NCBI GenBank assembly: GCA_013694645.1
Contig: JACDBZ010000079.1
Span: 1-19,514, forward strand
Reading direction: 5' to 3'
Origin: Chloroflexota bacterium
GTDB lineage: Bacteria > Chloroflexota > Limnocylindria > QHBO01
DNA: 19,514 nt
Shown here: in pieces, positions 1-7,311 of the stretch
Numbering within the stretch: position 1 is the first letter of the stretch
Layout of the letters: each line of letters begins with the position of its first letter
The notes under the pieces: model-generated
The model's database searches: none
Told to the model about the DNA's origin: nothing
Seen by the model: only the letters and a program-made list of their open reading frames with translations
Position numbers and translations under genes: made by a program

Positions 1-1
1 G

Positions 2-1249
2 CTCGTCATCCCCGGCGCTATCGACGTGCACACGCACATGGAGCTGCCGTTCGGCGGAACGTTCGCCAAGGACACCTTCGAGACGGGCACCCGGGCGGCG
101 GCGTTCGGCGGCACAACCACGATCATCGACTTCGCGGTGCAGTCCAAGGGCAAGTCGCTGCGCGAGGGTCTCGATACATGGCACGCCAAGGCGGAAGGCA
201 ACGCATGTATTGACTATGGCTTCCACATGATAATGTCAGACGTCACCGACGAGACGCTCGCGGAAATGGACACCCTCGTCGACGAGGGCGTCACCGACTT
301 CAAGCTGTTCACCGCCTATCCCGGCGTCTTCTACTCCGACGACGGCGCCATCTTCCGCGCCATGCAGCAGACCGCGAAGAACGGCGGCTTGATCCTCATG
401 CACGCGGAGAACGGTATGGCGATCGACGTGGTGGCAGCGCAGAACGTCGCGGCCGGCAACACCGACCCCTACTACCACGGCACGTCGCGCTCCCCGGTCA
501 TGGAGGGGGAGGCGACCAACCGGGTCATTCGCCTGGCACAGGTGGCGGGCGTGCCGGTCTACATCGTGCACCTGAGCGCGATCGACGCGCTCAATGAGGT
601 GCGGCGTGCCCGCGACGAGGGGCTGCCGGCCTACGCCGAGACCTGTCCACAGTACCTGTTCCTCACCCTCGAAGACATGGGCAATGGTTTCGAGGGCGCC
701 AAGTTCGTGTGCTCGCCGCCGCTACGCCCCGCGGATCATGCCGCCGAGCTCTGGAAGGGTCTCGCCAAGGATGACCTCCAGGTCGTCTCGACCGATCACT
801 GCCCGTTCGACTTCCATGGCCAGAAGGATCTCGGCCAGGGCGACTTCCGCAAGGTGCCGAACGGCCTGCCCGGAGTCGAGGACCGCGTCAATCTGCTCCA
901 CTCCGGCGGGGTGGTCGATGGATACCTGACCCCGAACCGCTGGGTCGAGGTGATCAGCGCCGCACCGGCCCGCATGTTCGGACTCTCGGGACGCAAGGGC
1001 GTCGTCGCGGCTGGAGCCGATGCGGACGTCGTCATCTACGATCCCGTCGCAAAGCACACGATCAGCGCGGACACGCACCACATGGACGTCGACTACTCGT
1101 GCTACGAGGGTCGCGAGGTGACCGGCCGGGCCGAGATCGTCCTGTCACGTGGCAAGGTAGTCGTGGACGGGGACGAATGGCTCGGCGCCGCGGGCGACGG
1201 TCGATTCCTGAAGCGCGCGCCGACGGGTTCGCTCCTCAGCCAGACCTGA
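2..1249 (+). CDS. hydA: Dihydropyrimidinase / D-hydantoinase, 5'-truncated by window edge
   Basis: Amidohydrolase-superfamily enzyme that reversibly opens dihydropyrimidine or 5-substituted hydantoin rings to N-carbamoyl amino acids, the second step of reductive pyrimidine degradation. The reading frame is open from the first bases, and the peptide IPGAIDVHTHMELPFGGT is the internal metal-site start of the family, so about 50-60 N-terminal residues lie outside the window. The GTG at 26 is an internal Val codon, not a start. Metal ligands are visible: HTH (codons at 29 and 35), the lysine of DFKLFTAYPG that is carboxylated in the family (302-304), His of LMHAENG (401), His of YIVHLSA (569) and Asp of STDHCPFDF (794). 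The C-terminus has the normal beta-sandwich return (GRKGVVAAGADADVVIYDP) and ends RFLKRAPTG. Cytosolic. The hydantoinase/dihydropyrimidinase family is certain; which ring is the natural substrate is not. Confidence 0.94.
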   Translation, partial: LVIPGAIDVHTHMELPFGGTFAKDTFETGTRAAAFGGTTTIIDFAVQSKGKSLREGLDTWHAKAEGNACIDYGFHMIMSDVTDETLAEMDTLVDEGVTDFKLFTAYPGVFYSDDGAIFRAMQQTAKNGGLILMHAENGMAIDVVAAQNVAAGNTDPYYHGTSRSPVMEGEATNRVIRLAQVAGVPVYIVHLSAIDALNEVRRARDEGLPAYAETCPQYLFLTLEDMGNGFEGAKFVCSPPLRPADHAAELWKGLAKDDLQVVSTDHCPFDFHGQKDLGQGDFRKVPNGLPGVEDRVNLLHSGGVVDGYLTPNRWVEVISAAPARMFGLSGRKGVVAAGADADVVIYDPVAKHTISADTHHMDVDYSCYEGREVTGRAEIVLSRGKVVVDGDEWLGAAGDGRFLKRAPTGSLLSQT

Positions 1250-1292
1250 CGCTCAGTCGGCACGCGCGCGGCATTGCCCCCCGGCGCGATGT

Positions 1293-1308
1293 CCTCGATG
1301 GATCGAGG
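1293..1308. terminator. Perfect inverted repeat after the dihydropyrimidinase gene
   Basis: CCTCGAT, a 2-nt centre, then ATCGAGG, 44 nt downstream of the stop. The usable stem is about 6 bp around a 4-nt loop. No T-run follows, so it is at best a terminator-like hairpin. The rest of 1250-1399 shows nothing recognisable. Confidence 0.3.
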
Positions 1309-1399
1309 CCGTCGAAGGTACGGCAGAAGATCGGCGTCACAGCGGGCCCCCTGGAGCTGACCGATCCATCGGGTGGTGGGCGATGTGCGCTTGTGCCGC

Positions 1400-1405
1400 T
1401 ATCCT
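1400..1405 (+). promoter_or_regulatory. Candidate -10 hexamer TATCCT for the lipoprotein gene
   Basis: TATCCT fits the TANNNT pattern seen before most genes here. It lies 31 nt upstream of the TTG start at 1437, leaving room for the ribosome binding site AGGAGA at 1425-1430. No clear -35 element is seen. Confidence 0.4.
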
Positions 1406-1436
1406 GCTCGGGCTGCATTCCCATAGGAGAGCACTC

Positions 1437-2084
1437 TTGAAGCGTATTTCGATCCTGCTCATCGCGCTGTTGGCGCTCGTCGTCGTGGCGTGCTCGAGCG
1501 GTGAGGCGAGCCAAACGGCATCGGCATCCCCGCCGGCTGCGACTGAGGAGCCGACACCATCCGAGGACCCCGAGCCCAGCGAGGCGCCAGAGGCGTCAGA
1601 ATCCCCGGGGGCCATTCCGTCATTCGACACGAATGGAGACCCCGATCTTGCGGGCCGCTTCCCCGACACCGTCGGTGGCGAGCCGCTCCAGGTCCTCAGC
1701 TTCCGCGGTGATGATCCGATGATGGCCGGGAGCGTCGACGAGTCGTTCCAGGAATTTCTGGATGCGACAGATGCCGACATCGAGGATGTCTCTGTTGCGT
1801 TCGGTGGATCGGCAACAGGTGGCGAGGGCTTCAGCGTGGCCGCCTTCCGCGTGCTCGGCGTGGCAGAGGACAGGCTGGAGCAGGAGTTCCTGGCAGCCAG
1901 TGAAGATGCCGGGGATGTCTCCGGGCTCGAGGAGTCCTCGGTCGGCGGCAAGGATGTATGGACGGCCGAGGATCCATCCGGGACAACGACCGGGTCGGCA
2001 TTCATCTATGTCAAGGACGACACGGTCTACTTCCTGACCGGCACCGAGGCGCAGGCCGCCGAGATCCTGGCAGCGCTGCCGTAG
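1437..2084 (+). CDS. Small secreted lipoprotein of unknown function
   Basis: Predicted 215-residue exported lipoprotein. I chose the TTG at 1437 because AGGAGA sits 6 nt before it and because it gives a clean signal peptide: KR at residues 2-3, a hydrophobic stretch from 4 to 17, then a lipobox VVAC with the lipidated Cys at 19. The ATG at 1383 would put an unlikely polar, Cys-containing extension in front. After Cys19 comes a Pro/Ser/Glu-rich low-complexity linker to about residue 55, typical of a tether from membrane to domain. The remaining ~160 residues form a soluble acidic domain ending in a strand-like YVKDDTVYFLTGTEAQAAEIL. I do not recognise the domain. The stop codon overlaps the next gene's GTG by one base, so the two are probably co-translated, but the partner's role does not define this one. 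Confidence 0.8.
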   Translation: MKRISILLIALLALVVVACSSGEASQTASASPPAATEEPTPSEDPEPSEAPEASESPGAIPSFDTNGDPDLAGRFPDTVGGEPLQVLSFRGDDPMMAGSVDESFQEFLDATDADIEDVSVAFGGSATGGEGFSVAAFRVLGVAEDRLEQEFLAASEDAGDVSGLEESSVGGKDVWTAEDPSGTTTGSAFIYVKDDTVYFLTGTEAQAAEILAALP

Positions 2085-2962
2085 TGGCTCCGGGCGCTGC
2101 CGTCTTCCTCAACGAGGGGGCCGGTAGCGCGCGGACCGATCACGTCCGGCGCGCGGTGGAGCTTGCTCGCCGCGCGCTCGGCGCCGATCTCCACGTCACC
2201 GCCACGCGGGACGCCGACGAGCTCAGCGCCTGGCTTGCCGAGCGCATCGACGGGTATGGGACGGCGGTCATCGCCGGCGGAGACGGCTCCCTGGGAGTGG
2301 CCTACAACGTGGCCGCCGGTCGGGAGGGACTGACCCTCGGCTACCTTCCGGCTGGCTTCGGCAACGCTACGCGCCATCTCCTGCGTCTGCCGCGAACTCC
2401 CGAGGCGCTCGTCGCGGTCCTCGTGCGCGGAGATGCTCGCCCGATCGATCTCGTGGCGGTTGACGGACGCCTGGCGCTCTTCGCGGGAGCGGGATGGGAT
2501 GCTCGCGTGGCGGGCCGATATGCCGATTCTGGTGCGCGCCGCCTTCCCGGCTGGGCGGCGGCCATTGCTCGATCGATCCCGGACCTGTGGCGCCTTCCGA
2601 AGGTCGAGGTGCGCGCCGACGACTGGATCGTCCACCGCGGACCAATGGAGCTGCTGGTGGTCGGCACCACACCCTTCTATGGCCGAGGCCTCAGGGTCAA
2701 CCCCGGCGCGCGTCCGGATGCGGGCGTCATGGCGCTGCGCGTCTATCCCGGTCCGGCGGCGCGCCTGGCGGTCGAGGCCGCACGATGGATCCTGAAGCTC
2801 ACCCCACGTGCCGAACGCACCGACGCGCGGCGCGTCGAGCTGCGTTCACTCGACGGAACCGCGATTCCGGTCCAATGCGACGGCGACGTGATGGGAGCCC
2901 GCGCGTCGTGGACATTCGAGATTCGACCCGCGGCGGTCAGGCTCATCGGCCGCTGGGGCTGA
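2084..2962 (+). CDS. Diacylglycerol kinase catalytic-domain (DagK/YegS-like) lipid kinase
   Basis: A 292-residue member of the DAGK/sphingosine-kinase/NAD-kinase fold, expected to phosphorylate a lipid such as diacylglycerol with ATP at the inner membrane face. Motifs: the nucleotide loop AGGDGSLGVAYN (residues 64-75; GGDGS at 65-69) and LGYLPAGFGNATRHLL (85-100), which corresponds to the family's P-x-GT-x-N-D-x-A-R motif. The C-terminal half carries the usual second-domain sequence, including MELLVVGTTPFYGRGLRVNPGA and a closing VQCDGDVMG. The GTG at 2084 is chosen because it overlaps the upstream TAG by one base and begins just before the first beta strand (AAVFLNEGAG). A longer frame back to 1958 lies inside the lipoprotein gene and is spurious. 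Oddity: Phe replaces the usual Thr in GTGN, so substrate or activity may differ. The gene end overlaps convergent cinA by 20 nt. Confidence 0.8.
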   Translation: MAPGAAVFLNEGAGSARTDHVRRAVELARRALGADLHVTATRDADELSAWLAERIDGYGTAVIAGGDGSLGVAYNVAAGREGLTLGYLPAGFGNATRHLLRLPRTPEALVAVLVRGDARPIDLVAVDGRLALFAGAGWDARVAGRYADSGARRLPGWAAAIARSIPDLWRLPKVEVRADDWIVHRGPMELLVVGTTPFYGRGLRVNPGARPDAGVMALRVYPGPAARLAVEAARWILKLTPRAERTDARRVELRSLDGTAIPVQCDGDVMGARASWTFEIRPAAVRLIGRWG

Positions 2963-4073
2963 GCCCCCGGATGGCGTTCAGCGCCGCAAATGCAGCACGT
3001 CGCGCCCGCTGCGGACCCGAGCCGTGGATGCGCAGCTCAACCGGAGGCATTGCCACGCCGCCGCTCAGCGCGACTCGCACCCGACTGCGACCATTGGCGT
3101 CCTGCGCCAGGAGCGAAACCTGGAGTACCGCGTCGCCGACCGGGGGACCCGCGGGCGTGCCCATGTCGAGCACGCCGCCGAGATAGCGCGCGGCGCCTTC
3201 TCGCGCGACGGTCATGCTGAGGATCGAGAGCAGCGCCCCTTCCGTCTCCGATTCCCAGCTGGCCATGGTCTTCACCCCCAGCTGGCCGAGATGCGAGAGC
3301 GCCGCGCTCGCGAGATCATCATCATCGGTTCCATAGGCGTCATCGCCCAGGGCCGCCAGCGCGCGCTCGACGCAACGATCCAGGACGGTCGCGTCGCCGC
3401 GCGTGGAGAAGCGCGCGTGGACGCCGTCGTCACGGGCATAAATGCCGGCGTCGACATCCGCGGGCGGATCGGTGAGCAGCGCCCCCAGTCGTTCGGCCAT
3501 GGCCGACTCGCCAATCCCGAACGCCTTGACGGAGCGGATGGCGAGCGGCGGCAGCGCGAAGCGGGCTGCGAGTCGCGGCCGCACCTGCTCGCTCCACATG
3601 CGACGCATCTCGGATGGGACGCCCGGCATGATCACCACGATCGTGCCGTCGCGTTCGACCCACCAGCCAGGCGCCGATCCGATCGGATTGGGAAGCGACT
3701 CGGCCGAAGGCACCAGCATCGCCTGGCGGCGGTTCGCGGCCGGCATCGGTCCGAAGGCGCGAAAGCGTTCCTCGATCGCGGTGAGCAGCTCGGGGTCCTC
3801 GGCCAGGTCCTCGCCCAGCGCATCGGCGAGGCCTTCCCGGGTCAGGTCGTCGTGCGTCGGGCCGAGACCACCGGTTGCCACCACGACCGAAGAGCGGCCG
3901 CGCGCCTCGGTGAACGCGTCGCCCAGGGCGGCCCGCTCGTCCGGCACCGTGTGAATGGAATGGAGCGGCAGGCCAAGTGACGCGAGCTCCCGACCCAGGA
4001 AGGCAGCGTTCGTGTCCACCGTTTCGCCGAGCAGCAGCTCGGCGCCGATGGAAAGCAGCTCGGCGGTCGTCAT
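2943..4073 (-). CDS. cinA: CinA-family protein with degenerate C-terminal deamidase domain
   Basis: A 376-residue protein with two parts. Residues 1 to about 170 are a complete MoCF/CinA N-terminal domain (ADP-ribose/nucleotide pyrophosphatase-type in studied CinA proteins): ELLSIGAELLLGETVDTNAAFLG at the start, ATGGLGPTHDDLT (66-78) and IMPGVPSEM (148-156). A middle linker follows, with a normal GIGES motif (186-190). The C-terminal region (about 262-376) should be the NMN deamidase/PncC-like domain. Instead of AESCTGG it reads ASWESETEG (271-279), and the block between GGVLDMG and PAGPPVGDAV looks shortened by some tens of residues against the usual ~410-430-residue protein. The ATG at 4073 is chosen because the canonical N-terminus starts there and a TACACT hexamer ends 8 nt before it. 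The much longer open frame upstream is shadow. The N-terminal assignment is firm; deamidase activity is doubtful. Confidence 0.88.
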   Translation of the reverse strand: MTTAELLSIGAELLLGETVDTNAAFLGRELASLGLPLHSIHTVPDERAALGDAFTEARGRSSVVVATGGLGPTHDDLTREGLADALGEDLAEDPELLTAIEERFRAFGPMPAANRRQAMLVPSAESLPNPIGSAPGWWVERDGTIVVIMPGVPSEMRRMWSEQVRPRLAARFALPPLAIRSVKAFGIGESAMAERLGALLTDPPADVDAGIYARDDGVHARFSTRGDATVLDRCVERALAALGDDAYGTDDDDLASAALSHLGQLGVKTMASWESETEGALLSILSMTVAREGAARYLGGVLDMGTPAGPPVGDAVLQVSLLAQDANGRSRVRVALSGGVAMPPVELRIHGSGPQRARRAAFAALNAIRGLSPSGR

Positions 4074-4081
4074 CGGGTCCG

Positions 4082-4091
4082 AGTGTAGACT
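4082..4091. promoter_or_regulatory. Overlapping divergent -10 elements between cinA and the PPOX gene
   Basis: The ten bases AGTGTAGACT contain TAGACT on the + strand (4086-4091) and TACACT on the - strand (4087-4082), sharing two base pairs. The minus element lies 8 nt before the cinA ATG, implying a nearly leaderless mRNA. The plus element precedes the PPOX TTG by 52 nt, giving a leader with a good ribosome binding site. No convincing -35 box is seen at 17 nt on either side. Confidence 0.5.
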
Positions 4092-4143
4092 GCGAAACGC
4101 GTCAATCTTCCCCACCGCTGCCCGCCCGAAGGAGACTCCTCCC

Positions 4144-4560
4144 TTGACCGATCCCGCCCTGACCGTCGAGAGAGTGCTCACCGACGACCTCAGCGAATGG
4201 CTGACCCGCGAGCTCCGTTTTCCGGTTCTCGCCGTCCTGACCGGTGACGGGTCGCCGAACCAGTCGGTGATGTGGTTCGACCTCGACTCCGCGCATCCCG
4301 ACACGATTCTCATGAACACGAAGGTGGGTCGGGCGAAGGAGCGCTTCCTGAGAAACGACCCGCGCGTCAGCCTCTGCTTCGAGGACGAGCTGACCTGGGT
4401 CGCGCTCCAGGGCCGCGTGGAGCTGGACGACGATCGCGAGCGATCGATGGCCGACATCATGGCCCTTGCGCGCCGATACGGCAGCAGCGGTGACGAGTTC
4501 GCCGGGCAGGAGCGCACGACCATCCTGATGCGGGTCGAGAAGGTCATTCGCCATGACTGA
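4144..4560 (+). CDS. PPOX-class (split-barrel) F420/FMN-dependent protein
   Basis: A 138-residue pyridoxamine-5'-phosphate-oxidase-like split barrel, of the kind whose members use F420 or FMN to reduce small molecules or bind the cofactor. Sequence signs: LRFPVLAVLTGDGSPNQSVMWFDL at the first strands, then ILMNTKVGRAKERFLRNDPRVSLCFED, the family's phosphate/cofactor-contact region, and a C-terminal strand ILMRVEKVIRHD. The TTG at 4144 is chosen because AAGGAG lies at 4129-4134, 9 nt upstream, and because the family usually begins 10-15 residues before this first helix. Likely a homodimer in the cytosol. The nearby F420 genes (cofDCE and an LLM oxidoreductase within 5 kb) favour F420 over FMN, but the sequence alone does not decide. 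The substrate is unknown. Confidence 0.85.
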   Translation: MTDPALTVERVLTDDLSEWLTRELRFPVLAVLTGDGSPNQSVMWFDLDSAHPDTILMNTKVGRAKERFLRNDPRVSLCFEDELTWVALQGRVELDDDRERSMADIMALARRYGSSGDEFAGQERTTILMRVEKVIRHD

Positions 4561-4577
4561 CCGCGTCCGCTCACCCC

Positions 4578-4790
4578 TGAGCGCCGCTCCGACGCAGCCT
4601 TCGCGCCGGCCCCGAAGCGATATTTCGGCCAGAACCAGCATGCACAGGCCGTCATGCCGGGTATGACCGAGATATCAGTCACCCATAAGCGTGAGCGCCG
4701 CTCCGACGCAGCGTCCGTGCCGGCCACGAACCGATATTTCGGCCAGAACCAGCATGAGCAGCACATCATGCCGGGAGTGACCGAAATAGC
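4578..4790. repeat. Two tandem copies of a 114-bp intergenic repeat with internal palindromes
   Basis: Copy 1 starts at 4578 and copy 2 at 4692, a 114-bp offset with no gaps. Over the ~99 bases of copy 2 that match, I count about 15 differences (about 85% identity), with a perfectly shared 25-base core beginning at 4618 and 4732. Each copy holds an imperfect inverted repeat: arms 4619-4642 and 4653-4676 (copy 1) and 4733-4756 and 4767-4790 (copy 2), 24 nt each, 18 of 24 complementary, around a 10-nt loop. The outer ends begin GATATTTCGG and the loop-side ends are CATG. Resembles a REP/BIME-type intergenic element. It fills nearly the whole gap before the dehydrogenase gene. Confidence 0.8.
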
Positions 4791-4799
4791 GAATCTTCC

Positions 4800-6182
4800 A
4801 TGATCACCTCGGTCAACCCGGCCACCGAGGCGCAGCTCGCCCAGTTCGATGCGTGGTCGGTGGACCAGGTGGACGAGGCGGTCGACCGGGTCGTGGACGC
4901 GCAGCTCAGGTGGCGGGCCATGACCATCGAGGAGCGGGCCATTCCGATGCGCCGCGCGGCTCAGCTGCTCCACGAACGAGCCGGGCGCTATGGCGCCCTC
5001 ATCACATCGGAGATGGGCAAGCCGATCACCGAGGCCGAGGCGGAGGTCGTGAAGTGCGCCCTCGCCTGCGACCATTACGCCGATCACGCCGCCGAGTACC
5101 TGGCCGACGCGCCGGTCGTCACCGAATCACTCGAAAGCTACGTCGCCTACGAGCCGCTGGGCATCATCCTGGCGATCATGCCGTGGAACTTTCCGTTCTG
5201 GCAGGTCTTTCGCGCCGGAGCGCCGACGCTCATGGCCGGCAACGGGATCGTCCTCAAGCACGCCTCGAACGTGCCGCAGTCGGCGCTGGCGGCCGAGGAA
5301 GTCATCCGCGACGCCGGCTTTCCGGAAGACCTGCTGCGCACCATCCTGGTCGAGGGTGCCGATACCGAGCGGCTCATCGGCGACGAACGCATCGCGGCGG
5401 TGACGCTCACTGGCTCATCCGAGGTCGGCGCGCGCATCGCGTCGCTTGCCGCGGGGCGTCTGAAGAAGCAGGTTCTCGAACTCGGCGGATCGGATCCATT
5501 CATCGTTCTCGCCGATGCCGACCTCGACCACGCAGCGCGCACCGCCGCTCGCGCGCGAAACCAGAACAACGGCCAGAGCTGCATAGCGGCCAAGCGCTTC
5601 ATCGTGGAGGAGCCGGTCGCCGACGAGTTCGGCGCGCTGTTCAGCGAGGCCGTCCGCGCCCTGCGCGTCGGGGACCCGACATCGCGTGACACGAACATCG
5701 GTCCGCTGGCGCGCCTCGACCTGCGCGATACGCTCGAGCGCCAGGTGGCGGAGTCCCGGAGCATGGGCGCCCAGGCGATCGTGGGCGGCGAGCGGGTCAA
5801 TGGCCGCGGCTACTTCTACGCTCCCACCATCCTCGACGGCGTGACGGACGCGATGCCCGCGTTCCGCGAGGAGACCTTCGGACCGGTTGCTGCGCTCATC
5901 CGCGCCCGTGACGCCGACCACGCCATCGAGCTCGCCAACGACACCGAGTACGGGCTGGGCGCGGCGGTATGGACGCGAGACCTCGAAGGGGCAAAGGGCA
6001 TTGCCCGACGGATCGAGGCGGGCTCGGTATTCGTCAACGGCCTCGTTGCATCCGACCCGCGGATGCCGATGGGCGGTGTCAAGCGCAGCGGCTATGGCCG
6101 CGAGCTGGGCCGGCATGGGATCTGGGAGTTCACCAACATCCAGACCGTGCGCATCGGTCCCGCGGAGGCTCCGAAGGCGTAG
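4800..6182 (+). CDS. NAD(P)-dependent succinate-semialdehyde-type aldehyde dehydrogenase
   Basis: A 460-residue aldehyde dehydrogenase that oxidises an aldehyde to the acid with NAD(P)+. Closest in look to the short Sad/GabD1 succinate-semialdehyde dehydrogenases, which feed succinate from GABA or related catabolism. All catalytic features are present: MPWNFPFWQVFR with Asn130, cofactor lysine in LKHASN (Lys153), LTGSSEVG (203-210), general-base Glu227 in LELGGSDPF, nucleophile Cys261 in NNGQSCIAAKRFIVE, and EETFGPVA with Glu358. The ATG at 4800 gives MITSVNPATE, a normal family N-terminus. The upstream DNA is the end of a palindromic repeat; a weak hexamer TAGCGA (4787-4792) 7 nt before the ATG could drive a leaderless message. 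Cytosolic, probably oligomeric. Substrate choice among semialdehydes is inferred from family resemblance only. Confidence 0.9.
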   Translation: MITSVNPATEAQLAQFDAWSVDQVDEAVDRVVDAQLRWRAMTIEERAIPMRRAAQLLHERAGRYGALITSEMGKPITEAEAEVVKCALACDHYADHAAEYLADAPVVTESLESYVAYEPLGIILAIMPWNFPFWQVFRAGAPTLMAGNGIVLKHASNVPQSALAAEEVIRDAGFPEDLLRTILVEGADTERLIGDERIAAVTLTGSSEVGARIASLAAGRLKKQVLELGGSDPFIVLADADLDHAARTAARARNQNNGQSCIAAKRFIVEEPVADEFGALFSEAVRALRVGDPTSRDTNIGPLARLDLRDTLERQVAESRSMGAQAIVGGERVNGRGYFYAPTILDGVTDAMPAFREETFGPVAALIRARDADHAIELANDTEYGLGAAVWTRDLEGAKGIARRIEAGSVFVNGLVASDPRMPMGGVKRSGYGRELGRHGIWEFTNIQTVRIGPAEAPKA

Positions 6183-6186
6183 CGCC

Positions 6187-6192
6187 TACCAT
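6187..6192 (+). promoter_or_regulatory. Candidate -10 hexamer TACCAT, leaderless start
   Basis: TACCAT lies 6 nt before the ATG at 6199 and just 4 nt after the preceding stop. This spacing places the transcription start at or next to the start codon. No Shine-Dalgarno sequence precedes the ATG. Confidence 0.45.
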
Positions 6193-6198
6193 GGGCGC

Positions 6199-7140
6199 AT
6201 GACAAACGAATCGATCAAATTCGGCGCCAACTCGTGGAACCAGTACTCCGATTGGGCCTCGCTGCGCGAAGCCGGCATCCGCGCCGATCGCCTCGGCTTC
6301 GACTCGATCTGGACATGGGATCACCTCCATCCGATCGTGGGTTCTCATGAAGGGCCGATCTTCGAGGGCTGGCTGACCCTGGCGGCCTGGGCCGAGCGAA
6401 CCGAGCGCGCCACCATCGGCCTCATGGTGGGTGCCAATACGTTCCGCAACCCTGCCCTCGTGGCCAAGATGGCCACCACGCTCGACCACATCAGCAACGG
6501 GCGCGCGGTGCTGGGCGTCGGCGGGGCCTGGTTCGAGACGGAGCACAGGGCCTTCGGGATCGAGTTCGGCGACTCGCCGGGTGAGCGGCTCCGGTGGTTG
6601 GAGGAGGCGGTTCGCATCATGGGCGGCATGCTCCACGGCGAAGAGCCGTCGGGCGACCGCTTCTACAACGCCCGCGAGGTGCGCAACGACCCGCCTCCGG
6701 TCCAGGACCGGCTCCCCATCCTCATCGGCGGCGGAGGTGAGAAGAAGACCCTGCGGATCGTTGCCCGTTACGCCGATGCCTGCAACCTGGGAGGCGGGAT
6801 CGAGACGGTCAGGCGCAAGGACGAGATCCTGCGCCGCCACTGCGAGGAGGTGGGCCGCGACGAGTCGGAGATCGAGCGCACCGCCGGCGTCGGCACCTGC
6901 ATCATCCGTGACGATCCCGCCGAAGCGCAGCGCGTGTTCAAGGAGATGTTCGCGCGCAACGGGAAGGCCGAGCTGTGGAAGGATCAGCTCGTCGGGACAC
7001 CGGAGGCGGTGGCCGAGAAGCTGCGCCCATTTCTCGGGATCGGGTTCAGACACTTCATCGTCGGGTTCCCACCGCCGTACGACGCCGAGTCGATGGAACG
7101 CCTGATGACCGAGGTCAAGCCCGCCCTCGTGGGCGAGTAG
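6199..7140 (+). CDS. LLM-class F420-dependent oxidoreductase
   Basis: A 313-residue luciferase-like monooxygenase-fold (TIM barrel) protein of the F420-dependent class. These enzymes transfer hydride between F420 and varied substrates; the substrate here is unknown. Diagnostic segments: IKFGANSWNQYSDW at the first strand, GFDSIWTWDHL, FEGWLTLAAWAERTERATIGLMV, then NPALVAKMATTLDHISNGR and VLGVGGAWFETEHRAFGIEF, the classical F420/flavin phosphate-binding stretch. LPILIGGGGEKKTLRIVARYADACN follows, and the protein ends in a GTPEAVAEKL block. The ATG at 6199 follows a TACCAT hexamer by 6 nt. The ATG at 6191 is out of frame. The gene sits 17 nt after the dehydrogenase and 183 nt before cofD, which supports F420 rather than FMN as cofactor. 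Confidence 0.9.
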   Translation: MTNESIKFGANSWNQYSDWASLREAGIRADRLGFDSIWTWDHLHPIVGSHEGPIFEGWLTLAAWAERTERATIGLMVGANTFRNPALVAKMATTLDHISNGRAVLGVGGAWFETEHRAFGIEFGDSPGERLRWLEEAVRIMGGMLHGEEPSGDRFYNAREVRNDPPPVQDRLPILIGGGGEKKTLRIVARYADACNLGGGIETVRRKDEILRRHCEEVGRDESEIERTAGVGTCIIRDDPAEAQRVFKEMFARNGKAELWKDQLVGTPEAVAEKLRPFLGIGFRHFIVGFPPPYDAESMERLMTEVKPALVGE

Positions 7141-7158
7141 GCGGCGCGGACGGCCGTG

Positions 7159-7224
7159 GCCAACCCAGATAGCGCTATGACCGACGAACGACGTCTCGTC
7201 GGTCGTTTGGCCATCTGGATTGGC
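7159..7224. repeat. Nested long inverted repeat between the LLM gene and cofD
   Basis: Outer arms GCCAACCCAGAT (7159-7170) and ATCTGGATTGGC (7213-7224) pair at 11 of 12 positions. Inner arms GACCGACGA (7179-7187) and TCGTCGGTC (7196-7204) pair perfectly around an 8-nt loop. The two stems are separated by unpaired 8-nt bulges on both sides. It starts 18 nt after the upstream stop and has no T-run, so it could be a U-less terminator, an mRNA-stabilising hairpin or a mobile palindromic element. Nothing else is recognised in 7225-7311. Confidence 0.65.
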
Positions 7225-7311
7225 GGAGCGACCGGGGACCGGCTCATTTCGGAGGAAAGTCGGTCGTAACGCTAATCCGGTTGGCGCCGAACCATCGCGC
7301 GCGACCCGCGC

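Noticed and set aside
1958..2083. Upstream extension of the lipid-kinase frame
   Set aside because: Lies inside the lipoprotein gene in another frame; family homology begins only after the GTG at 2084.
4100..4105. TTGACG on the minus strand as a -35 box for cinA
   Set aside because: Spacing to the TACACT hexamer is only 12 nt, too short for a normal housekeeping promoter.
4102..5087. Minus-strand open frame continuing upstream of cinA to 5087, giving a 714-residue protein
   Set aside because: The first part runs antisense through the PPOX gene, the repeats and the dehydrogenase; CinA homology starts exactly at the ATG at 4073.
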